A stretch of 64,000 nt of DNA from Hymenoscyphus infarciens (Eukaryota; Ascomycota; Leotiomycetes; Helotiales; Helotiaceae), in assembly GCA_001414345.1 (NCBI GenBank), contig LLCB01000120.1, forward strand, positions 62,001 through 126,000, read 5' to 3'. Position 1 is the stretch's first letter. Each line of letters begins with the position of its first letter. Below the pieces are notes generated by a model. The model did not search any database. It was not told the origin of the DNA and saw only the letters and a program-made list of their open reading frames with translations. Of this stretch, positions 47,848 to 58,800 are shown in pieces. Made by a program: the position numbers and the translations under genes.

Positions 47848-48126
47848 TCATCTTCCGATTTCGAAGAAGAGTCGCTGTCGTATCGTAGGGAGCTCGGAGC
47901 TGGATGGGTATTCTGAACCGAAGTGTTTCTCAGCAAAGTTGTAATTCCAGCGTCTCTTAAGTGTAGCAGACGCGTTTCGGAGCTGAGGTGTGTGTCCTAC
48001 ATATAGAAGAACCGTTCCGATTCTGGTATCTCTCCGAGTATGGCCGTACTCGAAAAGCGACCTTTTGAAGTCGATAAAAGTTTCTTCAGCGTATTCTTCT
48101 CCTAATTCCACTTCCATCTCTTTCAA
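47848..48126 (-). pseudogene. gag remnant of element I (92-codon open piece)
   Basis: The minus strand has an open run of 92 codons starting MKEMEVELGEEYAEET, followed by the FEYGHT block shared with A, B and C. Compared with A and B the frame shifts after the RRDTR stretch, so the downstream RRWNYNF block is reached in a different way. In E the same block lies in gag. Probably a fossil of the gag matrix/capsid region; no evidence of expression. Confidence 0.6.
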
Positions 48127-48685
48127 CCTTTGTACCGGCGGGGACTCGGTCTGTAATCGTAGTCTTTTGAATGTTCGCTAGTAGAGGGAAGTTTAGAGTA
48201 GAGTTGGATGATGTTCGGTCGGGACTGACAAAGATAGCGATAACTTAGCTAAGAGCTCGCTTCTGAGTTTCGTCCTAAAGGAAAGTGTATTTCGACCGAT
48301 TCGTATCCGATTCGAGGGAAGTGGTGGGAAGGCATTAGGGGTAGCGGTGTCCCTTAAGCGAAAGAGGTCTGAATTAGGGCTTTTTAAAAGTAAAGGAGGG
48401 TTCGAATAAGAGTCGGATCAGTGAGAGTTTAGAGGTAGGATTTTAACTTCGAAGTTCGCTTATAATTTTATCCTCTATCTCTTTAACTAATCGTTTTATC
48501 CTTTATATGCCTTTTACCTCTATCTCGTCCGCCTATTATCCGTATATTATCTGAATTTGTTTCGACGTACGGTTACGGGTTAGAGAGGGTTTAGAGAGTC
48601 TTTTAAAAAGGGGAGTAGCCCTAGAAGGTCGTTTAACGCCTTATAGCAGAACTGTCGATATAAAGTCGAAAAAGGGGGGGGGGGG

Positions 48686-48880
48686 ATCCGAAGATACTAG
48701 AAGGGGGTCCGTAGACGCTAGAGAGGAGGATCTAAAGATGCTAGAAGAGAGGATCCGAAAATGCTAGAGAGAGAGGATCCGAAGATGCTAGAGAGGGGTT
48801 AGATACCAGAAGGGGGTCTAATGCTAGAGAGGGGTTAGATACTAGAAGAAGAGGATCTAAAGCTAGAGAGGGGTCTTAAG
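48686..48880 (-). repeat. Degenerate ~22-bp tandem repeat in element I
   Basis: Units close to GAGAGGATCCGAAGATGCTA, about eight copies of variable length, directly after the poly-G tract. The matching zone in J (50,660-50,720) has only two or three units, then a CT microsatellite. Confidence 0.75.
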
Positions 48881-49013
48881 CTTAGTATCGATTTAAGAGT
48901 CGCTAGCGAGGGGTCTAAGAAGCCGTTTAAAAGGGTTCGTAGAGTTAGTAGTAGAGAGGCTAGAATAGAAGTAAGATTAAGAAGCCTAATAAAAAGAGTA
49001 ATCTTTAGTTTAA

Positions 49014-49272
49014 TATAATAATAAGGCAGGAGTAGAGTAGAGAAGTAGTCTATTCGTAGTTATTAATATAAAAACTAAAGGTAAAGAGCGAAGATAGCTC
49101 TAAATAATACTAATATATAAGAGGTATGAAACCGAATAACGATATACGTCGGCTAATATAAAAGCTCGAACCTATATAACCTTTCTAAAACAGATAATAT
49201 AAGATAATAACTACTAAAACCTTATATATAGCAGGTACTCCTAGCTATCTAGGATAATAGTATACTATTATA
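49014..49272 (-). repeat. 5' LTR of element I
   Basis: 259 bp, more RIPed than the 3' LTR (starts TATAATAATAAGGCAGGAG). Confidence 0.9.
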
Positions 49273-49277
49273 GTATC

Positions 49278-50347
49278 TCTAGAATTATTAAAAACCTTAT
49301 ATACTATCTAACTAATTATAGCTCTCTCTTTATTATCTCCGATTAATAAGAAGGCTTTATTTCACTTTCTTATTATTCTTTATTATACTCTACCTAATCT
49401 ATAAGTTCGATATCTAGCTTATTAGTGTCGATTAACTTCTATAAAGCGTTATAATATCTCTTCTTAGTTATAGTATTACTTTTACTATTAATCTACTTAA
49501 TTTCATCGATCTCTCTTAAATTATACGCCTTCTATAGATATATAATACTAATTATAAGTCTCTTCTCTTTAGTCGTATCTAATTTAGCTATATATTTGTA
49601 AATAGACTTTGAATTAGTATATACTATAAGTAGGATCTTAAATTCTAAAATACTTTTAAAAGTTGATTTTATTAAAGCTATAGTATTAAATCTAGAGCTT
49701 ATTATATATAATTCTAATACTAAAACGCTATAAGTAACTCTTTTATAGTTAGTAGAGACTAATATAAAATATTAGTATTATTATTCTTATTTACAAAAGT
49801 AATAATATAACTGATTTATAATAATAAGTCTTTATTATTAGTAAATAATTCGTTAGTAAAAGCGTATAACTTTAAAGAAGATTTATCTAATTTAACGAAT
49901 TTAAGTCTTCTTATAAGATTATTAATTTACTATTAAATTTACTTATTAAGAAGTGAAATATCGTTATCTTAAGAATCGATAGTTTAAGTAGTATATAATA
50001 GGTTAAAAGCGGCCTTAGATTAAGATACTATAGCTAAGTATATATCTCTAGTATATTATATAATATATTAATCTTTAGTATCTACTATATATAATATTCC
50101 TTTTAAATTAGATATCTTAGTTAAGGCCTTTTATATTAAATCTAAGTGTTTTACGTAATCCTAAGTAAGAGATATAGAGCTATTATAATACTTAGTAATT
50201 AGCTCTCTATTAAATTTAATTAGATAGTTAATAGTAAGCTCTTCTCTCTTCTTAGATATAAACCTAGCCTTATTAATAGTAAGTTCCTCTTTATTAGTAA
50301 AAGCGTCGTTAGTAAGTATAAGAGTATTATTAGTTTAAAGGCCTACT
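49278..50347 (-). pseudogene. 3' pol region of element K (RT/RNase H), decayed
   Basis: K interior between insertions I and J. By position it should hold the end of RT and RNase H on the minus strand. RIP is heavy and I could not point to a YVDD box. The assignment is by the element map. Confidence 0.45.
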
Positions 50348-50514
50348 TATAATAGTCTAGTTCTGGTTTCAGACCTGTCACGTGACTCCTCACCGCCTGG
50401 CAGAATCCTATATATTAGCATCGTTTAGAGCTATCTTCGCTCTTTATCTTTAGTTTTCGCGTTAATAACTACGAATAGACTACTTCTCTACTCTATTTCT
50501 ATCTTACTATTATA
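50348..50514 (+). repeat. 5' LTR of element J
   Basis: 167 bp. It differs from the 3' LTR at about 20 sites, all transitions. Confidence 0.92.
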
Positions 50515-51232
50515 TTAAACTAAAGGTCTCTCTTCTTATAAGCTCTTAACCTTAGCTCTATTCTAGTCTCTCTACTACTAACTCTACGACCCTTTTAAAG
50601 TAGACTTCTCGCTAGCGACTCTCGAATCGATACTAAGCTTAAGATCTCTCTCTAGTATCTTCGGATCCCTCTCTCTAGCGTCTACGGACCCTCTCTCTCT
50701 CTCTCTCTCTTTAAATAGCTAGTATCTAACTACTAAATTTCGATAATAGACTCTAATATTATATACTAAGTATATAACTTTAACTCTCTTATTAAGAAGA
50801 AATATTAATACGCTTATATAATCGACGCTTCGATAAGATAGCTTATCTAGCTCGTTATTAGTTAACTCTCGAAGCTTTCTACTAATAAGAAGAAGCCTCT
50901 CTACGCTCTAATAAAAGAAGCCTTTTAAGTAGACTTTCTTATAACTCTCGAAGCCTTCTTCTTCTCTTAATATTACGAAAGCTCTTAAAGCCTATACTTT
51001 AGTAATCGATAAAATCGTAGGATTATACGCTAGTCGCTTAGTAGATTATATAGATTAGTATTAAAGAGAGAATATAGAGAGTTTTAGATAACTCGGCGTA
51101 TAGCTAGTATCTTATTACTCTTATAGAGCTAGTATCTTATAGCTGTCTTAGTAGAAGGAAGAGTAAGAGTAGATAGACAAGTATATAGGTTTCTATAGAG
51201 CTCGAGAGCGAGCTCTACTAAAGAGAGAGAAA

Positions 51233-51399
51233 TATAATAGTCTAGTTCTAGTTTTAGACCTATTATATAACTTCTTACTACTTAGTAGAATCCTATATAT
51301 TAGTATTATTTAGAGCTATCTTCGCTCTTTATCTTTAGTTTTCGCGTTAATAACTACGAATAGACTACTTCTCTACTCTACTCCTATCTTATTATTATA
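51233..51399 (+). repeat. 3' LTR of element J
   Basis: 167 bp, the more RIPed copy; ends TTATTATTATA. Confidence 0.92.
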
Positions 51400-51404
51400 C
51401 TACT

Positions 51405-54400
51405 ATACTAAATAGAGTATTTAATTTTACTTACTTATTATATTAGTATAACTTAGTATATAAAAGACAGAGGTTAAATATTAACTATTCTATTATAAGC
51501 CTTATAATATAATGTTTATAGTACGTTATAAACTAATAATTACTAGCTTCTAGAATACTATATAGTAGTCTAATTACCTTAAAGAACATATCTTCCTATT
51601 AGAGATAACTCTTAGAAGAGTATATAAAGAACTTCTAATTTAAGTTAGTTAAATAAATACTTATAAACCTAGAAGTATTATAATAAGTATAAGAATTATC
51701 TTCTAGCTTACTCTTTAAATAGTAGGTACTTAGGTAAGTACTAGCGACTTTCTAGTATTATTATATACTTAGATTACTAATCTTAACTTTATAAAAGTAA
51801 GTACTATATTCTTAAATTTAATATTATCTATAAAGTATAATTTAAATATTCTAATATTAGAAAGTAGCTTCTTCTAGGTAATAATCTTAAAAATACTTTA
51901 ATTAGTTAATCTATTAATCTCTTTTTATTATAATTTAATATATATTATACTATTATTAGTTATAAAGACTTTAATATTATAAGGTTTACTTAAATTAGTA
52001 AGAAAAGTTTTAATATTCTTAAGAGTAATATAGTTAATATTATTAATAAAAGTATCTAACTATTAGAATAATACTTTAAAAGAACTATTTAGAAGCTTTA
52101 GATACTTTTAGAGCTATCTACGTCTACGCTTCTAAAGTAGTTCTAGTAAGGATTCTAGAATATTAGTATTTTAATAGATTTATAACTAACGAAGTTAATA
52201 TTAGAGAGAAGATAAATATTACTTAATACTTTATCTACTCTACTCTACTTCTTACCTACTCTATTACTTAAAAGTTCTCTCTTCTTTATAAGATTATAGT
52301 ATTATTTTAGATAGTACTATATTAGAAACTTCCTTAGTTACTAGTGCTGTTCTAGAAGTTTTAGAAGTTTTAATAAAGTATAGCTTTATAACTATAGCTT
52401 AAAACTTTATAAAACTACTTAGTAGTAATATAATATAGTTTTTATTTTCGATTCTTTAAAAGATAAAAGGTCTTATCTAAGACTTTATATACTCTCTTTA
52501 TACTAAAACGTTTAAATTTAAGAGTAAGTTCTTAACTTAGTTAAATAGCTTATTTTATATATTAAGAGCTTCTTTAACTTAATAGGATATAATCTACTTC
52601 TATACTTCTTAAGTAGCTCTTTTATAGGTCTTAGATCTTACTAAAATCATTTACGAAGGTATATTAGTTATAGTTATTTAAGAATATATCTTATATACTA
52701 ATAGAGTAGAGACTAGTCTATTTAGGCCTACTATATCGTTGATTACTTTAAAGGCTATTTAAAGCGCTAAACTTTATAAGAAATAGAGCTCGTACTTATA
52801 TATAATATTATATACTCGTCGAATTAGTCTATACTATTACTCTACTATATTAATTAAATTATATATCTTAACTAATATAGTCTTTACTATAGTACCTATC
52901 CTAGTAGTAGAGTATATAAAGTCCTTTCTAATAAAGTTTATTCTAGTATCTATAATAATATAATTAGAGAGTTTAAGATATATATTAATCTAATATCTTT
53001 AAAAGACTTTTTATATACTTATTACTTTTATATTAGATATAAAGTTACTTATCTAATATCTTATTACTTTGTTTATATAGTATAAGACTACTTACTTATT
53101 AAGAAAGAAAGTATTAATTAAAATACTATAATTAAATTCAGGATTATTATAAAGAGTAAACTTAAATTAGCTAGGCGAACTCTTATATTTTTAATAGTAT
53201 TTATAGAATTTAGTAAGATATTAAAGAATATCTTAGTTAATATAATACCTAGCTCTTTCTAGTATATATTATAATCTTAGTACTAATAAGTAGCTAAACT
53301 ATTTAAAAAGTCGTTGAATATTAATATTATAAGAAAGAATAAGTATTCTTATATAAAGTTATATATAGTTTTATCTTAGAGTAGAAAAGAGTATCTAAAT
53401 CGTTATATAATAGAGAACCTCTAAATCTCTATCTCTTTCTTATTCTTTTAGATAAGTATATTTTAAAGATTATTTAAAGTAATATTTAAGTTATCTATAT
53501 TATTAATATAAAAGTTAAAAGAGGTATTAGATTATACTATATAAAACTCTACTTTTCTAATTAATATATTAATTATTATTAATTCTAAAGATAGAGTATA
53601 TTTCTTACTAAGTTAGATATTAAATTAACCTTTTAATAAGTCTAATATATACGAGATATTAGTTATATTCTATACTTAACTTTTAAGCTGCTCTAGTATT
53701 AATTATTATACTAAAGAAGTTCTCTTTTATATATCCTTTAGCTATTATTATAAACACCTCTTCTATAAATCTATATATAATATTAGAAGTATTATTTAGA
53801 TTTTATAGAATATATCTATTAATAGTATGTTTTTATACTAAACTTATTAAATTTATAGTAAGATGTTTAGTATTTAAATCGTCGATAAATCCTATGAAAG
53901 TAATATAGTAATAGATAACTTCGCTAGTAAAGCTAGAGCTAATACTAGAGTCTAATAAGTTATTATCTTCTTTTAATAGAGTAATTACTTAAAGTATCTC
54001 TAATATCTCCTCCTCTTAGATACTCTAAGTATATACTATATTTATATTATATACCTTTCTAGTATATCTGTCTTACTTATCTCTAAAGTATCTAGAATTC
54101 TTATTAGTCTATTTAGTAAAGTAGTAGTTCTACTCTTCTTGTCTATAATCCTAAGATAAATAGTCGTTCTTTCTATATATATAATATATTCTCTTCTTCT
54201 TATACTAATTTATATTATTAAATTTATTTATATTATATTATTTACTTTTATAGAAGTGTCTTTTAGTTATTATAGTTTTACTTATAACTGTCTCTAAGTA
54301 GACTTTTATATAAGATTAGATTAAACTTTATAAGAGAGTAATAGTATTAGAAATTAAAGCGTCTTAGAGTAAGGTTAATATTATAATAGTATAATCTAGG

Positions 54401-55950
54401 ACTTTTTTATATATTAAAATTAGCTTATTTAAAAATTAACTATTAGTATAAAAGTCTATAAAGAGGGAAAATCTTAGTAAATTAAGCTTTAATAGTATAT
54501 TCTTAAAAGACTTTAATATAGATACTCTAGATACTTATATTATCTCTTATAAATTAATATTATTCTATATAGATAATTAGTCTCTTTTATAAAGCTTATC
54601 TTTAAAATACTACTATATTAATATAGATAAAACTTTAAAGGATTAATTATTATACTTACTAAAAAGTATAATATAAAAATAATTTAAAGTATTACTTTTT
54701 AGTATAGTAGGAAAGATAAGAGAGTAAATTACTAGTATAATACTACTTCTCTTATATATATTCTTAAATATTATAACTTTAATTATAAAGTTATCCTCTT
54801 TTCTACTATACTTTTAGTCGTTCTTATATACTTTTATAAGAGTATCTAATATATAAGAGTAGTCTTAATACTTTAAACTTTAAGAAGTTAACTCTAGTTT
54901 AAAATATACTATAATTATCTATACTAGTAGCTTTTTACTAAGATTATTCTATTACTATTTATATTCTAGATATTTAAAGAGATTATTAAAATTATTACTA
55001 GTAGTATTCTTACTAAATTAGTAGAATATAAAGAAGAAGATATAGTTGTCTTTTAGTAGATCTAAAGATTAGATTAGAGGTTATACTAGATTACTTAAAT
55101 CTTTCATTTTAGTTAATAGAATTGAAGTTATTAAAGATATTAGTTATTATTATTATTATTATATAGTAGATGCTTATAAAGCTTCGTCTTTAGCCTTCGT
55201 CTTAGATTAGGTGTTTTAAGTAATATTTTTAGCTAGAGATTATTATTATTAGAGTTATTATTACTATTACTTTTATTATCTTTCAGCGTATTCCTCTATA
55301 TATTTATAATAGAATCTAAAGACTTTAGTACTAGCTCTATTAACTACTATAGCTTTTAATTCTTTGTCTAACTACTTAGTTTAGTTAACCTTAGTAGTAG
55401 TATTATATAGTGCTTAAGATATAAGTATCTTATGTTTATCTGTCTTAACCTATATACCTCTTCTATAAAGTGTTTATTATAACTTAGTATTTATAGATTA
55501 GTAGATTTTAATAAATTTATTTTAATCTTATCTTTTAAAGTCTACTTAAAATTTATTCTAAAGAAGAAAGTCTTCGTTCTATTCTTTAGTATACTTCTCT
55601 TCTTATTTAGTAGTATAAATCGTCTCTTCTATCTATATTAACTTTAGCTTTAGTACTAGCTTTAGAGCTTCTTTTAGTATCGAAGTTAGTATCGAAGTTA
55701 AAGCTTCTAAAGTCGTTAGAATTAGTATTAGTAAGTCTATTATATTATAAGTATTATTACTTAAATTAGTAGATATTATAGAGGTTATTAAAAGTCTATT
55801 TATCCTTTACTTAGTAGATAAAAGAGAATTTAGGTTTTAGGTAAATAAGTGTCTTAGAGAATATAAATTATCTTAGTAGATAATAGGAATTTAATAAGAG
55901 GTTAGTATTTATAATCCGCGCTTCTTATATTAAGAAGCGTTTATAGTATA
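51405..55950 (-). pseudogene. gag, protease and integrase of element K, decayed
   Basis: Minus-strand reading through stops. Gag-like sequence runs from about 55,950 to 54,000. A protease-type motif at about 53,660-53,715 reads IIINTRAA, for I-x-D-T-G-A-A; the Asp to Asn and Gly to Arg changes are RIP effects. Integrase core is at about 53,000-52,560, with NFIRKDFI and then ALQIAFKVIND, matching fungal Copia integrases around the second catalytic Asp. RT would start near 52,300. J interrupts the reading at 51,399. Order and motif spacing support Copia; the family subgroup is unknown. Confidence 0.68.
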
Positions 55951-56090
55951 TTATTGAAAATTATAGTAGAAGGAACTACGATCTATAAAGAGAAGTCTAC
56001 TAGTAATATTAAGTTTACTTTTATATAAGTATATCTATAGTAGAAATATATAAAGTAACTAGGTATCTAATCTATATATCTACTAATTAA

Positions 56091-56250
56091 TATTAGTATA
56101 ACTTATAGTTATAAAAGCGATATAAAAAGAGTTATATATTTATTCGTATATATTAAGTAAAGCTAGCTACGATGTCTATCTAAATAGTTTTTAAGTAAGA
56201 AAGTTATATACTTTAAGCCGAATAGCTATTTACTTCTAAATATACTAATA
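56091..56250 (-). repeat. 5' LTR of element K
   Basis: 160 bp, followed by the CTACT duplication. Confidence 0.88.
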
Positions 56251-56255
56251 CTACT

Positions 56256-56455
56256 AAAAAGATATAGAAAAAAGTAATTAATAAAAAGAGTATTTATCTA
56301 TAATTTAATAGAGAATTCTAATATAAGAGAGTAGTTATTAAGATATTATTAAACTAAATCTATATATTAAAACTAAATCTATATATTAAAACTAAATAGA
56401 TATTAAATACTAAAGTAAGAGTTTTAGACTTTTATAAAAGAAATACGTCTCTTAG
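56256..56455. other. AT-rich spacer between K and E
   Basis: Contains about three direct copies of a 17-18-bp unit, AAACTAAATCTATATATT (56,351-56,401). No gene. Confidence 0.5.
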
Positions 56456-56932
56456 TATAATAGTATACTATCCTAGATTATCATATAATAGCACTATTCT
56501 AAATTGTCGGCATTCGTGAAACTGCCGATACCTCTAAGCAGTACCGATACCTCTAATACCTCTAGAGCTGAGATTACGAATAATCGATACTTATATAAGC
56601 GAAGTGCTAAAGGTATTAATATCCGATATTTATATATAGAAGAGATTAAGGTTTAGATATTATATATTTAGCTTTTTAAAGGATCAAAGGTTATATATTT
56701 AGCTTTTTAGCTCTTATTATTTAGTATTAGCTATATTAAGCAGAGCTCGGTTATTATTATTATTAGAACTTAGAAGCTTCTAACCTTCTTATATATAGAC
56801 GTTTATGTTTAGTATAGTAGAGGGATAGTTATTGTTTTCTTCTATATTAGTACCTAGTATTTATATACGTTATTCTACTATACGTACTCCTATATACTTC
56901 TACTATAGTTATATATATTTCGTACTATTATA
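56456..56932 (+). repeat. 5' LTR of element E
   Basis: 477 bp, the inverted counterpart of the solo LTR 40461-40955. The last ~110 bp (GTATTTATATACG... to TATTATA) are common to A, B, C and the solo LTR at 1519. Confidence 0.88.
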
Positions 56933-57212
56933 TAAAAACAATAACTCTTCTTTACTAGTAATAGCCTTTATAATATCTCTTTTAAGCTTATTATCGCTTT
57001 TTTTATTTTAATTTTAATTTAGTCTTTAATTAGACTATAATAATATATTCTTAAATAGCTAGGATTCTAGAGATCTTCTAGATAGCTAGTAATACTAGGG
57101 TTTAGTATCTATATAAATAGCTAGTAAAAATCGTGTTTTATATGTTAAGAGATTAGAATATACTAAGTATTCCTAAGAATCCTAATAACCCTCTCTATAT
57201 AGAGATTACTAT

Positions 57213-58800
57213 ATACGATTTAGATAGTTAATAATATAAACAGTTATCTAGAAAACTCTTAAATTACCTCTTTTACTCTCTCTCTCCTCTAATTTAACAT
57301 TTAATATATTAGAATCTAGAGTAACTCTAGGTCTCTTCTAAGCTCTGCTCCTAAGTATAGAGCCCCTCTTTAGGTAATAAAGTCAAGCCTCTACTAAAAC
57401 GTCTCTAACTTAGTACTATACCTCTAAGAATACTAAGAAGCCTAAGAATAATAAAGGTAAAGGCCTAGTACCTAGAAGCTAGAGAGATTAATAAAACTTC
57501 TCTAATATAGATAAGATATAGGGTGTAATCTAAGCTATAAAGGCTAAGGATTAAGAAAAAGAATAGAAAATTTTAGAGTAAGATAATCGGATTACTTAAT
57601 TATTAGACCTAGTATAGCAAATTAGTTAACAACTACTAAATAATAACTATAGTCTAAGTCTTATCTAACCTATACGAATACTACCTTCTATCTCTTTAAA
57701 CTATTATTAGAAGTAAGACCTTACCTTTAATATTCCTTTTTTATAATAACCTTCTTAATACCTATAACCTAAAAGTACTTTAAAAGCCTTTTAACCTATT
57801 AAAAGTAAAATTATAAAGAAAATTAAACCTTTAGATAATAGTACTTTACTTACTTATAAGTAATAGAAGATATCTATATATAATAGACTCTAAGTAAACG
57901 TCGACTATTACTATATACCTAAAACTTATAAAGCTCTTATCTAAGGAACGACTATAAAACTTACTAGGAACTACTTAGAGCCTTAATATAAGTCTAATTT
58001 AAGTAATATAGCTTTTAAAGATTAATAAGATATAATTAAACTCCTTAATTCTTACTTCTTAACTAGTTATAAGAAGGAGAATACTTAGAATGATTTTTAA
58101 GCCCTTTAAATAAGTAAAAAGGGTTATATAAGAGAAACTTTTTTAGATTTTAGAGTATACTTCTTAAGTATAGCTATACTTAAAGGAATACTAGAGTTAG
58201 AAAGATTCTACTTAATATAAGATAAGATTATACTATAACTCTAAAGTAGCTCTACTTTAGCTAAGAGAAATTAGAATTATAATTTTAATAAGATAGTAGT
58301 ATATCTTTTAGCCTTAGATAAAGAGAAGTACTAAAATATAGAGTTATCTATAACTAGTACTATAGTTAAACTAATTAGTATAATCTTATTATTTAAAAAG
58401 ATAAGTACTTTTTAATCCTTACTTAGCTCTACTCTAAAAACCTCTCTACTCTTATATAAACTTAATCCTATATCTTAGAAGATTTTATAAACTCTTAGAC
58501 TATTTTCTATTAGCGAAAAATTAAAGACTATATTAATAAACTAAGTCTTTACTAGTATAAATTATTACTATTATAGTAAGCTTAGGTATTTTAAACCTAA
58601 TTACTTTAATCTTCTTACTATTAATAAAATAAATAATTAACTTAAAGAAGAATAACCTTTTAAAGAGTACTCTAACTCTAAGCTAAGCTAGAAGGAAAAT
58701 AAAGAGGCTTAAGTAAAAATTCTTTCTTAAGCCTATATAAATATAATCTAGCTAAACTCGATCTTTCTAAGCTTATAAGAGGAAAATAATTCCTTATAAA
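57213..58800 (+). pseudogene. gag of element E, RIP-destroyed
   Basis: Read through stops, the N-terminal part is Lys/Gln/Glu-rich and coiled-coil-like (about 57,540-57,660). The central capsid-like region at about 57,880-58,340 includes the block FYLIQDKII...RNQNYNFNK, then LLALDKEK. That block is the counterpart of the RRWNYNF...LLAVDKE block in the small elements. A CCHC knuckle lies at about 58,558-58,605 with Cys changed to Tyr. No open frame survives. Confidence 0.72.

Larger units (their letters stand above)
46839..49272 (-). mobile_element. Non-autonomous mosaic LTR element I
   Basis: 2,434 bp, 259-bp LTRs (46839-47097, 49014-49272), target duplication GTATC at 46834-46838 and 49273-49277. 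The 3' side of the interior (47,098-48,673) matches element A: purine tract, hairpin array and gag remnant. The 5' side (48,690-49,013) matches element J instead. The switch coincides with a 12-base poly-G tract (48,674-48,685). Only partly RIPed. Confidence 0.9.
50348..51399 (+). mobile_element. Miniature LTR element J (TRIM-like)
   Basis: 1,052 bp with 167-bp LTRs (50348-50514, 51233-51399), target duplication CTACT at 50343-50347 and 51400-51404, and a purine tract (AAGAGAGAGAAA) just before the 3' LTR. The interior is 718 bp, has no open frame of note, and shares its first ~200 bp with the 5' side of element I. Fits the terminal-repeat-in-miniature class. The 5' LTR keeps an un-RIPed island (50,360-50,405); the 3' LTR does not. 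Confidence 0.9.
46645..56250 (-). mobile_element. Copia LTR retrotransposon K with two nested elements
   Basis: 160-bp LTRs at 46645-46804 and 56091-56250 (start TATTAGTATAAC, end ATACTAATA), with target duplication CTACT at 46640-46644 and 56251-56255. Coding is on the minus strand. Removing I (2,434 bp), J (1,052 bp) and their duplications leaves about 6.1 kb. The order read on the minus strand is gag, protease, integrase, then RT/RNase H, the Copia order. It is RIP-destroyed. Confidence 0.85.
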
